Assembly (NCBI GenBank): GCA_018340805.1
Contig: JACMZG010001911.1
Coordinates: forward strand, 38,080,920-38,144,919
Length of the DNA stretch: 64,000 nucleotides
From: Microvelia longipes
Lineage: Eukaryota > Arthropoda > Insecta > Hemiptera > Veliidae
Reading direction: 5' to 3'
The notes beneath the pieces were generated by a model that was given only the letters and a program-made list of their open reading frames with translations, did not search any database and had not been told where the DNA came from. Below, piece after piece: positions 36,287 through 47,400 of this stretch; positions within the stretch are counted from its first letter, which is position 1, and every line of letters starts with the position of its first letter. Made by a program: the position numbers and the translations under genes.

Positions 36287-37685
36287 TATTAAGTTGTAAC
36301 AAATTTGAGTTGTTTACCCGCTCTTTTTCAGTCTCTTGTTTTTACTTCGAAATGTCTGGTGATGTAACCTTGTGAGTATGATTAACCTTGTGACGTTACA
36401 CAATTCTATTTTTTATCAAACAAAAATTATATTTTATTCTCGAAATTACTGCTTCGATTTGTATCAGAATTTCACTAATTTTTATATTCGTCATACATCT
36501 GCAGAATGCATTCATTATTGGCAGACATTTTTAATAAAGGGCACAAAGTAAAAAAGCATGATATCGAAATTTTTATAGTTACCATTTTTATTTATATTTG
36601 CTTATTTAATTTGTTAATAATTACCCAAAGGATGTGTAATTTATTAAAAGAACCCAGTTTGTGAGTTAAAATGCCACTAAAATAATTTTAATAATCTAAG
36701 TATACTTTTAGGTGCAGCAATTTTTATAACCAACAAAGTTTCACAAAATAACAAATTTTGGAAAGTTCGACATGCTACCATGAGTACGGCTCCCGAATGA
36801 GCGTAGGGTCGGTATTTTTTCTTCACACTATATGGTGCTTACTTCAGTCAAAGTTTATTTGAATCAATGACATCAAGACCAAAAATGTATATGTGGTTGT
36901 TTAAATCGGAATGACCGTTTATAACTTTTAAAGTTCTGACTAGAAATTTAATTAAACCAAGTTTTCTAATGTAAAATTGTATTGTTATTTTGTACGAAAA
37001 CAATTATGCATTGAATAATCAGCAATTTTTGTTCTATAAATCTAAGTCAATGAAAATTAGAGTGGCCGCTTTACTTATTTACGTAACGAGGGATCAAATC
37101 ATGTTTTCCTGCATAAGGTTTAGTTCCTTTACAAGATAATACTGCATTTGCTCTCAAAACCATAAGGCCGAGGGAGATAAATTAGTTAACTCTCTAGGCT
37201 TACCGAGAGATCAACTTCACTTTTATTTCCCAAGGCATAGCTGAAGTAAATAGATAATAATAGATAATATAATTGAGAGCGGAAATTATCCATACGGCGT
37301 ATTTATTTTTATCTGAGGCTATAGTTCACTAGTTATCTAGCTGCTTATAGCTAGAAATTATCTAGCCAAATATTTAACATCTTCAAATTCTAACTCTATC
37401 AACTGGTTGGACAATGAACATGTGACCTATCTCACCTATCATAACTTACTTCCAAAGCAGCTGATTTCAAACACTACCGACATAATATAACAAAATATAC
37501 TTAAATAAACACACTTTATTTATGTATCACTGTATTTTCCTCCCTTAGGGCGGGAAAGTGATTTCCCCACCCAGTGTGTATTAGCGACACTATACATGCT
37601 AATGTATAATGTCGCCAGCAGCTAAATAGCCATATTTTGGACACAAGGAGTAGATAAAATAATAAAGATTTCTTAATAATATAAT
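36287..37685. other. Gene-free spacer
   Basis: AT-rich sequence with no exon-like frame, RNA gene or repeat boundary that I can support. Confidence 0.55.
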
Positions 37686-37731
37686 AAAAGAAGTCTCTCC
37701 ACAAAACAAAACTTTTGGAGAGACTTCTTTT
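37686..37731. other. Perfect 15-bp stem hairpin
   Basis: AAAAGAAGTCTCTCC (37686-37700) is the exact complement of GGAGAGACTTCTTTT (37717-37731) around a 16-base A-rich loop. It stands alone in the spacer between the phospholipase B-like gene and a family R copy. It could be a small MITE relic or a structured transcript element; nothing else identifies it. Confidence 0.6.
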
Positions 37732-37867
37732 CTTTCATTATTTATAATGGACTCCATTCACGCTTACTTTATGGACATAACGATTTCTTAGTTCAATAAA
37801 CTCCATATTCTATAAAATATGAATACTATTTTATTATAAATGCTGCTTTTAAGCAAGAAATACTTAT

Positions 37868-38290
37868 TTCTTACTTTTCCTCATTTATACCGTAGATATA
37901 GGAAAAGTATTGTTTGCGAAAAATACCGAAAACGAAATTATCCGTTTCAGATGTTTTTAAGGCCTCCTGAGTGGTTTTCTCAAAGTTGTCTGTCTGTATG
38001 TGTGTGTGTGAGATCATCGTAGCTCCTAGTGTTTTTATGCTAGAGAGTTGAAACTTTGTACAAAAATCAGTCACTGCTGTAGTTGTGCTTTTCAGAAAAT
38101 AATTTTTTTATGACGTCATTAACCCGCTATAATGACTTAGCAAAAATTTCTAAACAAATCATTAAAAGCGGAAACATAATGCAATCCGATTGATATGTGC
38201 TAAGTTTCATCTCATTATCAGCATTAGTTCAATTTTTATTGAATGACTTGTGTACGTTTTTAAAAAAGAATGTTAATCGGGTGAGTTCAG
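37868..38290 (+). repeat. Family R repeat, 5' part
   Basis: One of the cleanest copies of the family's first half: TTTTCCTCATTTATACCGTA, ATAGGAAAAGTATTG, TTATCCGTTTCAGATG, GGCCTCCTGAGTGGTTTTC, AAAGTTGTCTGTCTGTATGT, TAGAGAGTTGAAACTTTGTA, TGACGTCATTAACCCGC, GCTAAGTTTCATCTCATTAT and CAATTTTTATTGAATGACTT. It ends near 38290 without the GAGCGAAGCGAG tail. Confidence 0.75.
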
Positions 38291-39261
38291 GTACCATTTA
38301 AGCACCACTTCGAGCATATTTTTGCATTAAAATGTAAAATTATACTACAGAAACTTAGTGCCTTCAGCACTAAGTTTATGAGTTATTTATAATTATTATA
38401 AAGGAACTTTAGTCATCGTCATTATATTATTTAAATTTCGAATTTAATGACGTCATTATGTATCAATGTGCTTACAACCCTCTTTTAAAACATTTTAAGA
38501 AAACGTTTACTATCTCAGTTCTTAAATCCATCACACCTAAAACACGGTGAAGTGAAAAAAAATTAAAAATTCAAGATGAATATGTGAACAAACATTTTTT
38601 TATCTTTATTTTTTTTATTTTATTTTTTTTTTGTTATGACAGATTGATTTTTGATTTTGATAATAAAGTTGTTCGCGGATAAAGTTCTATGAGGACGATT
38701 TTTAAAAATGTATTTTTTATATGATTATAATTTTACCAATTGTTTTGTTTAATAGTATTTTTAAATCTACAATATCATAATAATAAAATGAATGAATTAA
38801 ATTTATTTTCACTTTTAAATTTTTACCTAATAGCTTAATAATATTTTACTGATGCGCGTCTCTTATTATTGATTTTTGTTTTTATTGTTTATATAATTTT
38901 GAAGCAGTATGATTTTAAGCCAAATCATTGCCGCAGAAGTTGGTAGGTTTTTAGTTATATCGTTCAATATAATCAAGTTATAATGAAGAAATTTATTTTT
39001 TAATAGAGTCTAGCTTCTTGGACTCATCTTGAGCCTCTGATCAATAGATCATTTTTCTGTCCGGATTTAAAGAGTTTTATGACATGCAATGTGCAATGAT
39101 TCTTCAATCTTTGCAAAGGAGTCAAATACCAATGGCTTAAAACTGTCATTTTGAGTTGGGGGGCAGTAAACAAACACATCAGCCTAAACGACTCAATGGA
39201 TTGGTTGGGAGGTGTAGGTCTCTTATGCACATGCACGCATCTTCTTTTACTTAATCAAAAT

Positions 39262-40170
39262 ATAACACACGGCTAAAGTCAGTTGACAGCGTGCTATAAA
39301 ATGTGAGAGGGAAAGAATTCTATTGGTTCAGACCAACCACGCCCCTTCCCCCTTATGCCAACCTCGTACAAAAATACCTGATTCGTAAATAAAATCCTAA
39401 ATAGGCGACACTGGTTGTAAACATTTGTAAAGTTGTGTCGCTTTTATCCCCCTCATTTTGATCATTTTGTTCATTTTGATCTGTTTGAGTTTGTTTCGTT
39501 CCATTTCAATCTGTTCAATTCATCCAATTATTGCAGAGTTGTAATATGATCTGAGTGCCTATATTTGACCCATGGACATTGATGTATTCTTCAAGCATTT
39601 CTTGGTCTTTGAATACAGCAATATTATATTTCTTCTTTTTTTTTTTATTTCTTTTCTTTTATTATATTTTATATTTCTTGGTCTGTAGTCTGCCAACCAG
39701 AGAAAGCATTATTTTTTCAAAATGTCTCAATAGATAACAGTCTTTGACTTTTAAATCATGAATGCATATTATTTCTATTATATGTAACAATACGCATTCA
39801 ATTATACATACTTGACACAAAAAAGCAGTTAATTTTGGAAAAGTAATTATAGCTGACGATTTAAATAAACTTTTATCATAGAATTTATTAAGATACGTTG
39901 CTTAATTCATACATCCAAACAAATTTAAACCAACACTTAGTTAGTTAATTTAAAAGATACAACAATATTCTTACTTAAAAAATAAATAAATTTGTTTAAA
40001 AAAATATGATATCAAATAAAAACAAATAATAAAATTAAAAACATAACCTGACTTACAGTATTGCCAGAGGAGGGATTTTTTGGTACTTAAAAGAAGGGAT
40101 TTTTTTGTTAAAAAAGAGGGAAAGCATTGATCTTTTGGCTGGCTGTCAACTGACTTTAGCCGTCTGTTAT
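39262..40170. mobile_element. TIR element, ~0.9 kb, with 29-bp ends
   Basis: The left end ATAACACACGGCTAAAGTCA (continuing GTTGACAGC, 39262-39290) and the right end (40142-40170), read in reverse as ATAACAGACGGCTAAAGTCA then GTTGACAGC, match at 28 of 29 positions. The ends abut TA on both sides (aaTA|TAAC and GTTA|TAca), which would fit a TA target duplication as in Tc1/mariner-type elements. No transposase frame was found inside. A related word (AAATCAGTTGACAGC) occurs at about 59683. Confidence 0.7.
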
Positions 40171-40681
40171 ACAATAGTTCTTACAAATCTGTAAAATTTG
40201 GATAAAAAATCACCAACAGATTCAAATGTAACACTAAGAAACTTTGGTGTATCTAGTAGTTTTTGACTCACGGGGTGCGGGAGATCTCTAGGCTTTGATT
40301 GGTTTCCTCCATGGCCGGAACTCAGTGCTGTGAGGTCAACAAAATTATTTTGGCAACAATGCCATAATAATTGCCCTTGTTAAGGTGAGGTCATGGACAT
40401 AAATGTTTCAAGTCATTACTAGTTTCTGATCGAAGTTAAACATTAACTAATGAGTTATGCAAAGTTTTTAAATAAGTTGATGTCACATTTTAAGAAAACC
40501 ATTTTAATTTTATTGTTGTATTCAAATGAGTTGAACTAGTTCCAAGATACTATCTACTATCTCCATTGCCAATAATTTTTCTTTTGCATGCAACACAGTG
40601 CAAAGAAGAAAGATAAGAAGATTTGCTTTGAAATGTTTTGAAGGATAAACCATGTTAAAATTCTTATTATTCAATTTTGAC

Positions 40682-41065
40682 CTCAGTTCTACCAACAGTA
40701 GCCTATGGTTGTCAAACGTGGTCTTGGCCTAAGAAAAGAGAAAATGATATCATAACGACGAATATAATCATAAATAAAAGCTATTGAAATGAGTATGACT
40801 GGAATTAAGAAAACCAAAACAATAAAAAGCTAATATAACAATGCTAAAAGATGCTGTAAAATATATTAAAAATATAAAATGGTAGTGGGATATTCACGTT
40901 ATGAGAAAAACTAACTATAGATGGTCTTGAAGATTGATTGAATGGACTCCATACGATGAATTCTTATGGAGTTATAACTCCATAAGGAAACATGCAAAAA
41001 CCAAAAAGATGGCATGAATAATGTGGCACAGGAAAGCTCAAGACACAAAAGGAGGAAGGAAAGGA
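40682..41065 (+). mobile_element. RTE-type non-LTR retrotransposon remnant (C-terminal pol)
   Basis: Fragments in shifting frames on the plus strand spell the conserved C-terminal part of RTE/BovB-like polymerases: VLPTVAYGCQTWSWPKK at 40686-40736, then KW.WDIHVMRKTNYRWS near 40877-40927, WTPYDEF near 40945, KPKRWHE near 41000, and WHRKAQDTKGG near 41030. Order and spacing match the family (LPTxxYGxETW ... KWxWAGHxxR ... RW ... WxPxxG..RPxxRW ... WxxxAQDRxxW). Stops and frameshifts make it a dead copy. Confidence 0.6.
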
Positions 41066-41528
41066 AAATCAATATGGACTGATACTATCTCATCCCAGCA
41101 GGATTTGTCACCCGAGATTTCAATGACTCTTCTCTACTGTTCTCTGTAGAAGGCCTGCATGCACAAAGTTAACATGGAGTATAAATCATTGCATTTAAAA
41201 ATTGCATGAATACACAGGCTATAGTAATAAATTTTATTTTTACACAACAGAATGACAATTCAGTGTTGCAGAGTTTAGACCTAGAAAACTTTTTGTCTGT
41301 AAAAAAGTGATACTCCCTTCATTTGAGACCATAAGGTTGAGACTCAATCAAATATATTATTTTAAGAATCTAATCTTGTTGTTTTCCACATTCCTGACAC
41401 AGCATAGGTTTAGAAACACCTCATTGTTCTTGCTTCAGGGATTCTTATACCTCATTGACATAGACTATTTCAGCAAACCATAAAATTAACCAGACTTCCT
41501 TGTTCTAGTCTTATTATTTTTTTTACAG

Positions 41529-41778
41529 CTGAAACTGAGATGCTGGAGGGGGATTCAGATGATGATAAGATACATTTGCCTGATGATGCAGATGCCAATG
41601 ACGGTGCTGCAGGAGTTATTCATCATGATATTATAGAATTGATACACAAGGAGATCATGGCGAAATCCCATCAAAGTTCCAATGGTTTGATGACAACAAG
41701 TTTTTATAAAATGATTTATGTGAATTTTAGTGAGGTGGATAAGAAAGTAATGGTCCGGAGAGTAAATTATAATATTGG
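41529..41778 (+). CDS. Probable upstream exon of the zinc finger gene
   Basis: After the acceptor tttttttacag, an open frame reads ETEMLEGDSDDDKIHLPDD, then DIIELIHKEIMAKSHQSSNG and SEVDKKVMVRR. The acidic first half looks like real protein. A donor at 41779 (GG|gtactt, weak) leaves two bases of a Gly codon. The zinc finger exon starting at 42712 needs exactly two bases and supplies a C, so the join NIG-TNILVVLVMNSPS is in frame. Other donors (41730, 41735, 41762) are possible but do not fit the next exon's phase. I do not recognise the segment. It could instead belong to another transcript, or end earlier. Confidence 0.45.
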
Positions 41779-42104
41779 GTACTTTTACTCTTACAGCATT
41801 TATACTCTTTCTTTTATAACTTGTCTCCTCATATATATCATATATTATAAGTACATACCTAGAATCCAATTAAACTTTAATATTTAAATTAAAGAGTGGA
41901 ATACATTTGTTTGTTACTGATTTAAGAGCCTCAAACCACGCCCTTTTAATTTCATAATACTTTTTAATTAAGGATTATTAATCTTAACTTTAATTAGCTT
42001 AGAAACTTAAATGCATATTACAACTTTATATTTTATAGATATAAAATTATGATATCCTAGTTATGAAAGACTGAATATAGTTACATTGAAACAAATGTCT
42101 ATTA

Positions 42105-42353
42105 GACACAATATAATTGTGTGAGAGACACCACTCGCCTCTAGTAAATACTTGACATTATATTCTTCGGAATTAATTAAAGGTCAGAGTGAGTTCAGGC
42201 TGATAAGTAAGACGTAAAAAAACAGAGTGGGACGTGACATTATGTCGAGCCATTAATGATGACGAATGGTGGAATGATGGAACAGTTCCCAGATTATGCA
42301 TTGCATCTTGCTTGTTCCATTTCTAGGTGTCTCTCCCACAATTATATTGTGTC
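42105..42353. mobile_element. 249-bp MITE
   Basis: The left end GACACAATATAATTGTGTGA (then GAGACACC) and the right end, read in reverse as GACACAATATAATTGTGGGA (then GAGACACC), form a terminal inverted repeat of about 28 bp with one mismatch. The inner part is non-coding. A partial relative is at 361-447. No clear target duplication is seen. It lies between the probable upstream exon and the main exon of the zinc finger gene. Confidence 0.7.
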
Positions 42354-42711
42354 GCAACTATTCATGTTTTGCAAACACTGTATATCAATGATAAATGTCT
42401 ACTAGGTTGTTTAAAATTTTTGTAAATTTTACTTTTAGCTTTTTGTACAGGTATTAGTGGAGATTGGTTTTCATATAACTGATAGTGTTAAATGACTACA
42501 AAATATAAATGAGATAACAACAAAATATCTCTGACAAAAAACTATAAAATTGTTACTTTTTAAATAGAAAAATAGTAAGAAATTGAAAAAATACAAATAT
42601 TAAGAATGAACCCTCAACAATTTAATATAACCTTTTTTGCCGTAATTCCTGTGAAGGGATTTTATATTTTTTCTTATAAAGGATTTTTTTGTTAAAATCC
42701 TTACATTGCAG

Positions 42712-44308
42712 CACTAATATCTTGGTGGTCTTGGTAATGAATTCTCCTAGTAACTCCTCTGTAGAATTTATTGACAACTTATTAAATTTAAAATTAAATG
42801 TGGTTGTTTCAGAAGTTGGAAGTAGCGAAGGTTTGATATTTGAAGGCATTGTTCATCTTGATTCAAGGGAATCCCATTACAGGGTAAAAACTGAAATATT
42901 AAATGGAATGGGACCTGTATTTGCTGTTAAAATTGTCACCATGACCAGCCCATCTAGTTTTAATTTACTAAGTTCCAATCTTGATGTCAGCAATAATAAC
43001 TCTAGTCAGGAAGTTATCGATTTATCGTCAGAATCAACTGTAGTAGTATCAAATTCAATGGGAGCTCAAGATAGTAATGAGGAATTAATCAAACAAACTT
43101 CTAGAGATAGAGAACCTTCTAATGTTCCTATCGATTTTAGTTCTCCAGCTACTTTATTAGATGCAAATTCTTATTCATCAGTTGATCAAGATGGACCACA
43201 AATCACAGGCACTGGAAGGAGAGCAAATGCTTTAAAAAACAAAGTCAGAGAAGTATTAAGAGGTCCTGTAAATTATAGTTCAGGTGGAGCTGCAGGCTTT
43301 GGCTTTGCAGTTCAGAAGAGTAAACGTGGTGATGTCTTAAATCTATTTCTTTGTCCATTTTGTGTTTATTGCTGCGTTAAAAAAGGCGAATTAAAGAAGC
43401 ATCACACTGCTGTACATTTAGATGGAAAACCATATGGTTGTACTTTTTGTTCATACAGATCAACTCATAAAAGTACTTTGAGGTCACATGTAATGTCCAG
43501 GCATACAGGAGAGCGTCCTTATGAATGTCCTGATTGTGATTACAAAGCAAGCCAGAAAGGTCTTGTTGATAAACATATAATGACTAAACACACTGGTGAA
43601 AAACCATTCAAATGTCCATTCTGTGACTTCTCATCCAGTCACAGTAGCACTGTTAAAACACATGTGATGTTCAAACACACAGGAGAAAAGCCATTCAAAT
43701 GTCCTACATGCGACTACAGAGCTGTGCAGAGAGGTCATATCCTCAGACATATGAAAGCTGTCCACACTGGGGAGAAACCATTCAAATGCACTTTCTGTGA
43801 ATATAGAGCTTGCAGACTCTCTAACTTAAAGAAACATGAAATGGCAATCCATACCAAAGAAAAACCTTACATCTGTCCACACTGTGATTTCAAATCTAGT
43901 CATAAAGGAAATTTAAGTAGTCATTTAATATCTAAACATACAGATATTAAACCATTTTCTTGTCCACACTGTCAGTATAAATCTAGTTGTAGAACAGGTC
44001 TCAATAGACATTTGCAAAAGCATACTGGAGTTAAAAAACGAACCCTCATGTGCCATTACTGTAATTATACCTCTGATAGAAAAGATCACATGAGAACTCA
44101 TGTTACTTATGTACATTTCAAGGGACAAAAAATTACATCTAAGCAGTTAGATGAACTTATTAAAAAAGTAAAAACTTTTTCAAATGAGAGTAGCAAAGAA
44201 GTTACCGAAGATGAGGACAAACAGGAAGAAATTAAATACAGTTCAGTATTAGCTCAAGAGATGGCTGAAGTTGAAATGAATGTTCCATCTACTAGTTGTG
44301 CTGAATAA
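42712..44308 (+). CDS. C2H2 zinc finger protein, nine fingers
   Basis: Single large exon after the acceptor ttacattgcag, with a TAA stop at 44306-44308. If translation starts at the first in-exon ATG (42737, MNSPSNSS) the protein has 523 residues; an upstream exon may extend it. Residues 1-205 are Ser/Asn-rich and low in known motifs, apart from VIDLSSES and VPIDFSSP, which resemble short SUMO- or cofactor-binding stretches. Nine C2H2 fingers follow at about residues 206-460, mostly C-x2-C-x12-H-x4-H with TGEKPF-type linkers. Finger 8 has H-x3-H, and fingers 8 and 9 are separated by a longer GVKKRTLM linker. The C-terminus is acidic (TEDEDKQEE). It is a nuclear, probably sequence-specific DNA-binding protein. 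I do not recognise a named orthologue. Confidence 0.93.
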
Positions 44309-44450
44309 ATTTGTTATTTTTTGGGTGTGTTCTGAAGTACCAGTTAACATAAAAATAGAATTCATAAGGTGAATTTTCGTATAATTATTTCAAGGGCCTG
44401 GAGACTGACTATTGGTTATTTTAGTCTCTGTAACTCCTCTTTAAAGATAA

Positions 44451-44456
44451 AATAAA
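44451..44456 (+). promoter_or_regulatory. Polyadenylation signal of the zinc finger gene
   Basis: AATAAA begins 143 bases after the stop codon and is the first canonical signal downstream. Confidence 0.6.
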
Positions 44457-47400
44457 GACCCTTAAAACAAAGGAGTGCCAACTTTTCTTTTTTTAATGCA
44501 CACCATTAGATGTATTAATCTACATTTCTACATCACACATTTATATTTTCTCATCCTCCTTGAGTAAAATAGAAAAATAATCTATTGTAACATATATTTT
44601 TAGTCTTTAATACTATGAATTTAACTTGAAAAAACTTCAAACAATTTTTACCAGAAATTGTATTAGCAATGTTCAAAACATTATTTACCATGCAATTATA
44701 TCACAATGTTCTTCATTCTGATATAACTGCTTTGGTAATATATTTCTTTTAATAGTTATTTTATCTGTTTAAAGCATAATGATTTGATTTTTAGTTTGAT
44801 AGCATTTAAAGCAAATGTATTTGTATTTTCATTTCAAGGTTATTAATATTTTTTTATTTCTGTATTTTAAAATATTTTTAAAAAGCTCAGTTGTTATTAA
44901 AAAAATCTAGTCTATGATTAACTTCAGTAACAAAGCTTTTTCGTTCATATGCTTTTAAATAAAAATTTAATTTATTAAGGGAAGTAAGAGGAGTTAATTT
45001 AGTTTAAGATTAATTTGTCTAGTTGCTATGTTATTATTAAGGTGTTTCTTTGATAACAGCATTTGTATACATGACTATAAAAATTTTGTTTAGTGATGAA
45101 TAATAATTTTAAGTTTTTGATAATGATAATTGTCATTTTTTAAGAATTTAATTACCATATTTATTGTTATTGTTTAATAGAATAATGCAGTTATGTTTTG
45201 ATTACCTAGTCCTCGTTAGATAAGTCAGTTTAATTTAGTTCCTTTGATAAATTTTAAATAAGTGTATATTTATTTTTTGTCTGTATTATTTATATTTTAG
45301 TTCAATACCAGTGTCATATCTAGTTCAATGGGCACCCGCCATACCTTAATTATAAGATCAAACCATGATTAAATTGAAACCTTTTGTATGTATAATGTCT
45401 TTAGCTGTTATAGTTTATCCAAAAATTGTAAACCCTATGGTCCTACCCTATCCCAAATTAAAATGCCCAATTGACAAATTAATTTCAGCGGCCAGAATTT
45501 GTTTATAACAGAGCTCAAATCACAAACAAAATTTAGATGTCCAAGGCAGTGGTCCAATGGAGCACAGTTAGTTTGAATTATTAAATACTTCATGAAACTA
45601 TTTCCTTTTCCTTGCGTGAAAAATTTTCTGATTTTCTGCAAGCAAAATGAGCTTTTAGGAAAAATTTTGAATTGTGTTAGTCATGAACTCATTTGTTAGA
45701 TATATTTAAAAAAATTCCTTGAGACAGGCTATAGGTCCCACTGTCACCTTCAAAGACAGTAATACTTAGAATGAGTACAACAGCTATTATCATTCCCTAG
45801 GTAGCGTAGTACCATAATTGTACATTGGTGACGTCATTTTTCATAATAATTACAATTTTGTAAAATATTACTTTATTTTTCAACTATTTTGTCTTAATTA
45901 AAATGAATTTAAATTAATTTAATAATGTAATGTAATAATTGAATAATGTCACTATCTATCACCCATATTCTTTAAATATATGTGTTGTATAATGTGATTT
46001 AATGTGATGTTACTGAAAAATGTCCACTGTTTGTCTTCGTTAGGGTTTGTAATGGGGTGAGGAGTCTCTAGTCTCCCTCTAGGGAGACCTAGTAGGAGTG
46101 AGTACCGTTATGGTACACTTCTAGACCCTTATCACTGTGTATCCCTATTCTCAGAACTCCCCTTTAAGTATTAGTCTCTTTGGTTATACATTTACCAATA
46201 CCATATACCAATACATTTACCAAAGTCACTTAACATAAATTTAAATTCACTGATAGTTTATATTAATATAATTGTCATAGCAGCAAAATAGGGGAGCTTT
46301 CTAGTCTATTAAGTTAATTAAATTTACAAATATTGGGAATGATTTGTATAAATAAAATATACCTAATTGGCCAATATCTGAATGCTTCTTTTTATGGTAA
46401 TGAAATCTTTTAGTGAGTTTTTATTTAATATAATTTTATTTTTCAATAAAATATGTGGAAATGTTATTTTGTTAAATAAATCATGTACATAATATTTTGT
46501 TTTCTGTAACTTTATTGATGTGCTATTATCTGTGATTTTGTTTAATTAATAATAAAATTTAAAAAATAACGACATACAGTGTTTGCATTATTCACATTGC
46601 TCAAAATTAATTTTATTTAAAGTCCAGCCTAATTTTTCCCTTGTTTTTAAAAAAGTTTACTTTACTTTAATTAAACATATTTTTTCCAATTATTTTTTAT
46701 AGGTAACAACTATTGAAATGAGGTGTTCCCTATTTTTCACCTCCTCGCCTGTGAGGTATATACAATTTGTATCCACACACATACAATACATATATATGTT
46801 GTGTGGTGTCAAATCTTATACGGTAAAGTACATTGGGAAAAGTAAATGGTGTTGCAACCTAAAACCTTTTGAAACCGTGATTCACATGAATTATCCGTTT
46901 CCCCCATAATTTACAATTTTTGTAGGTGAGGTGTGTTTATCATCTTCGCTCCTGGTGTGTTAATTGGTACTGCGGTGTTTAACTGGTTATACAAATTATC
47001 TTATGCGTAGTGCTGAACAAAAAAATATTTCTTACATGAACCGGCAATAATGACTTGTAGCAAAAATTTGTTGTTCGTATAAGTAAGCTACATCGAGTGA
47101 TAGTTCATACCTGGAATGGGTCCCCACCGCTGAAGAAATAAACCGATATACATTATATGTGAGGACCTAGCAAAGCTATTCCGAAACCGTGTTGCAGTAA
47201 TGCATTTGGCAATTTTTAATATTTTGAGAACCCACGAAGCGAGTCCGCCGTAGTGAGGTATCGCGAGCTTAGCGATCTGTGGTTGAGAAAAGTTCTGAAG
47301 AAACCCCGTACCCGAAATTTTGGAAAAGACAAAGTTGTAAGGTTTTTTTATAGACCTTTGATTCACATCCAAATGTACAGATATTTCGATAAAAAGTAAA

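Noticed and set aside
39574..39680. T-rich tract that could look like a Pol III terminator or polyA tail
   Set aside because: No adjacent promoter boxes or retroposed gene; simple low-complexity sequence inside a TIR element.
46702..46755. Acceptor/donor pair around a short open frame (VTTIEMRCSLFFTSSPVR)
   Set aside because: Considered as a 5' exon of NCAPH, but the peptide does not resemble the family N-terminus and the splice signals alone are weak evidence.
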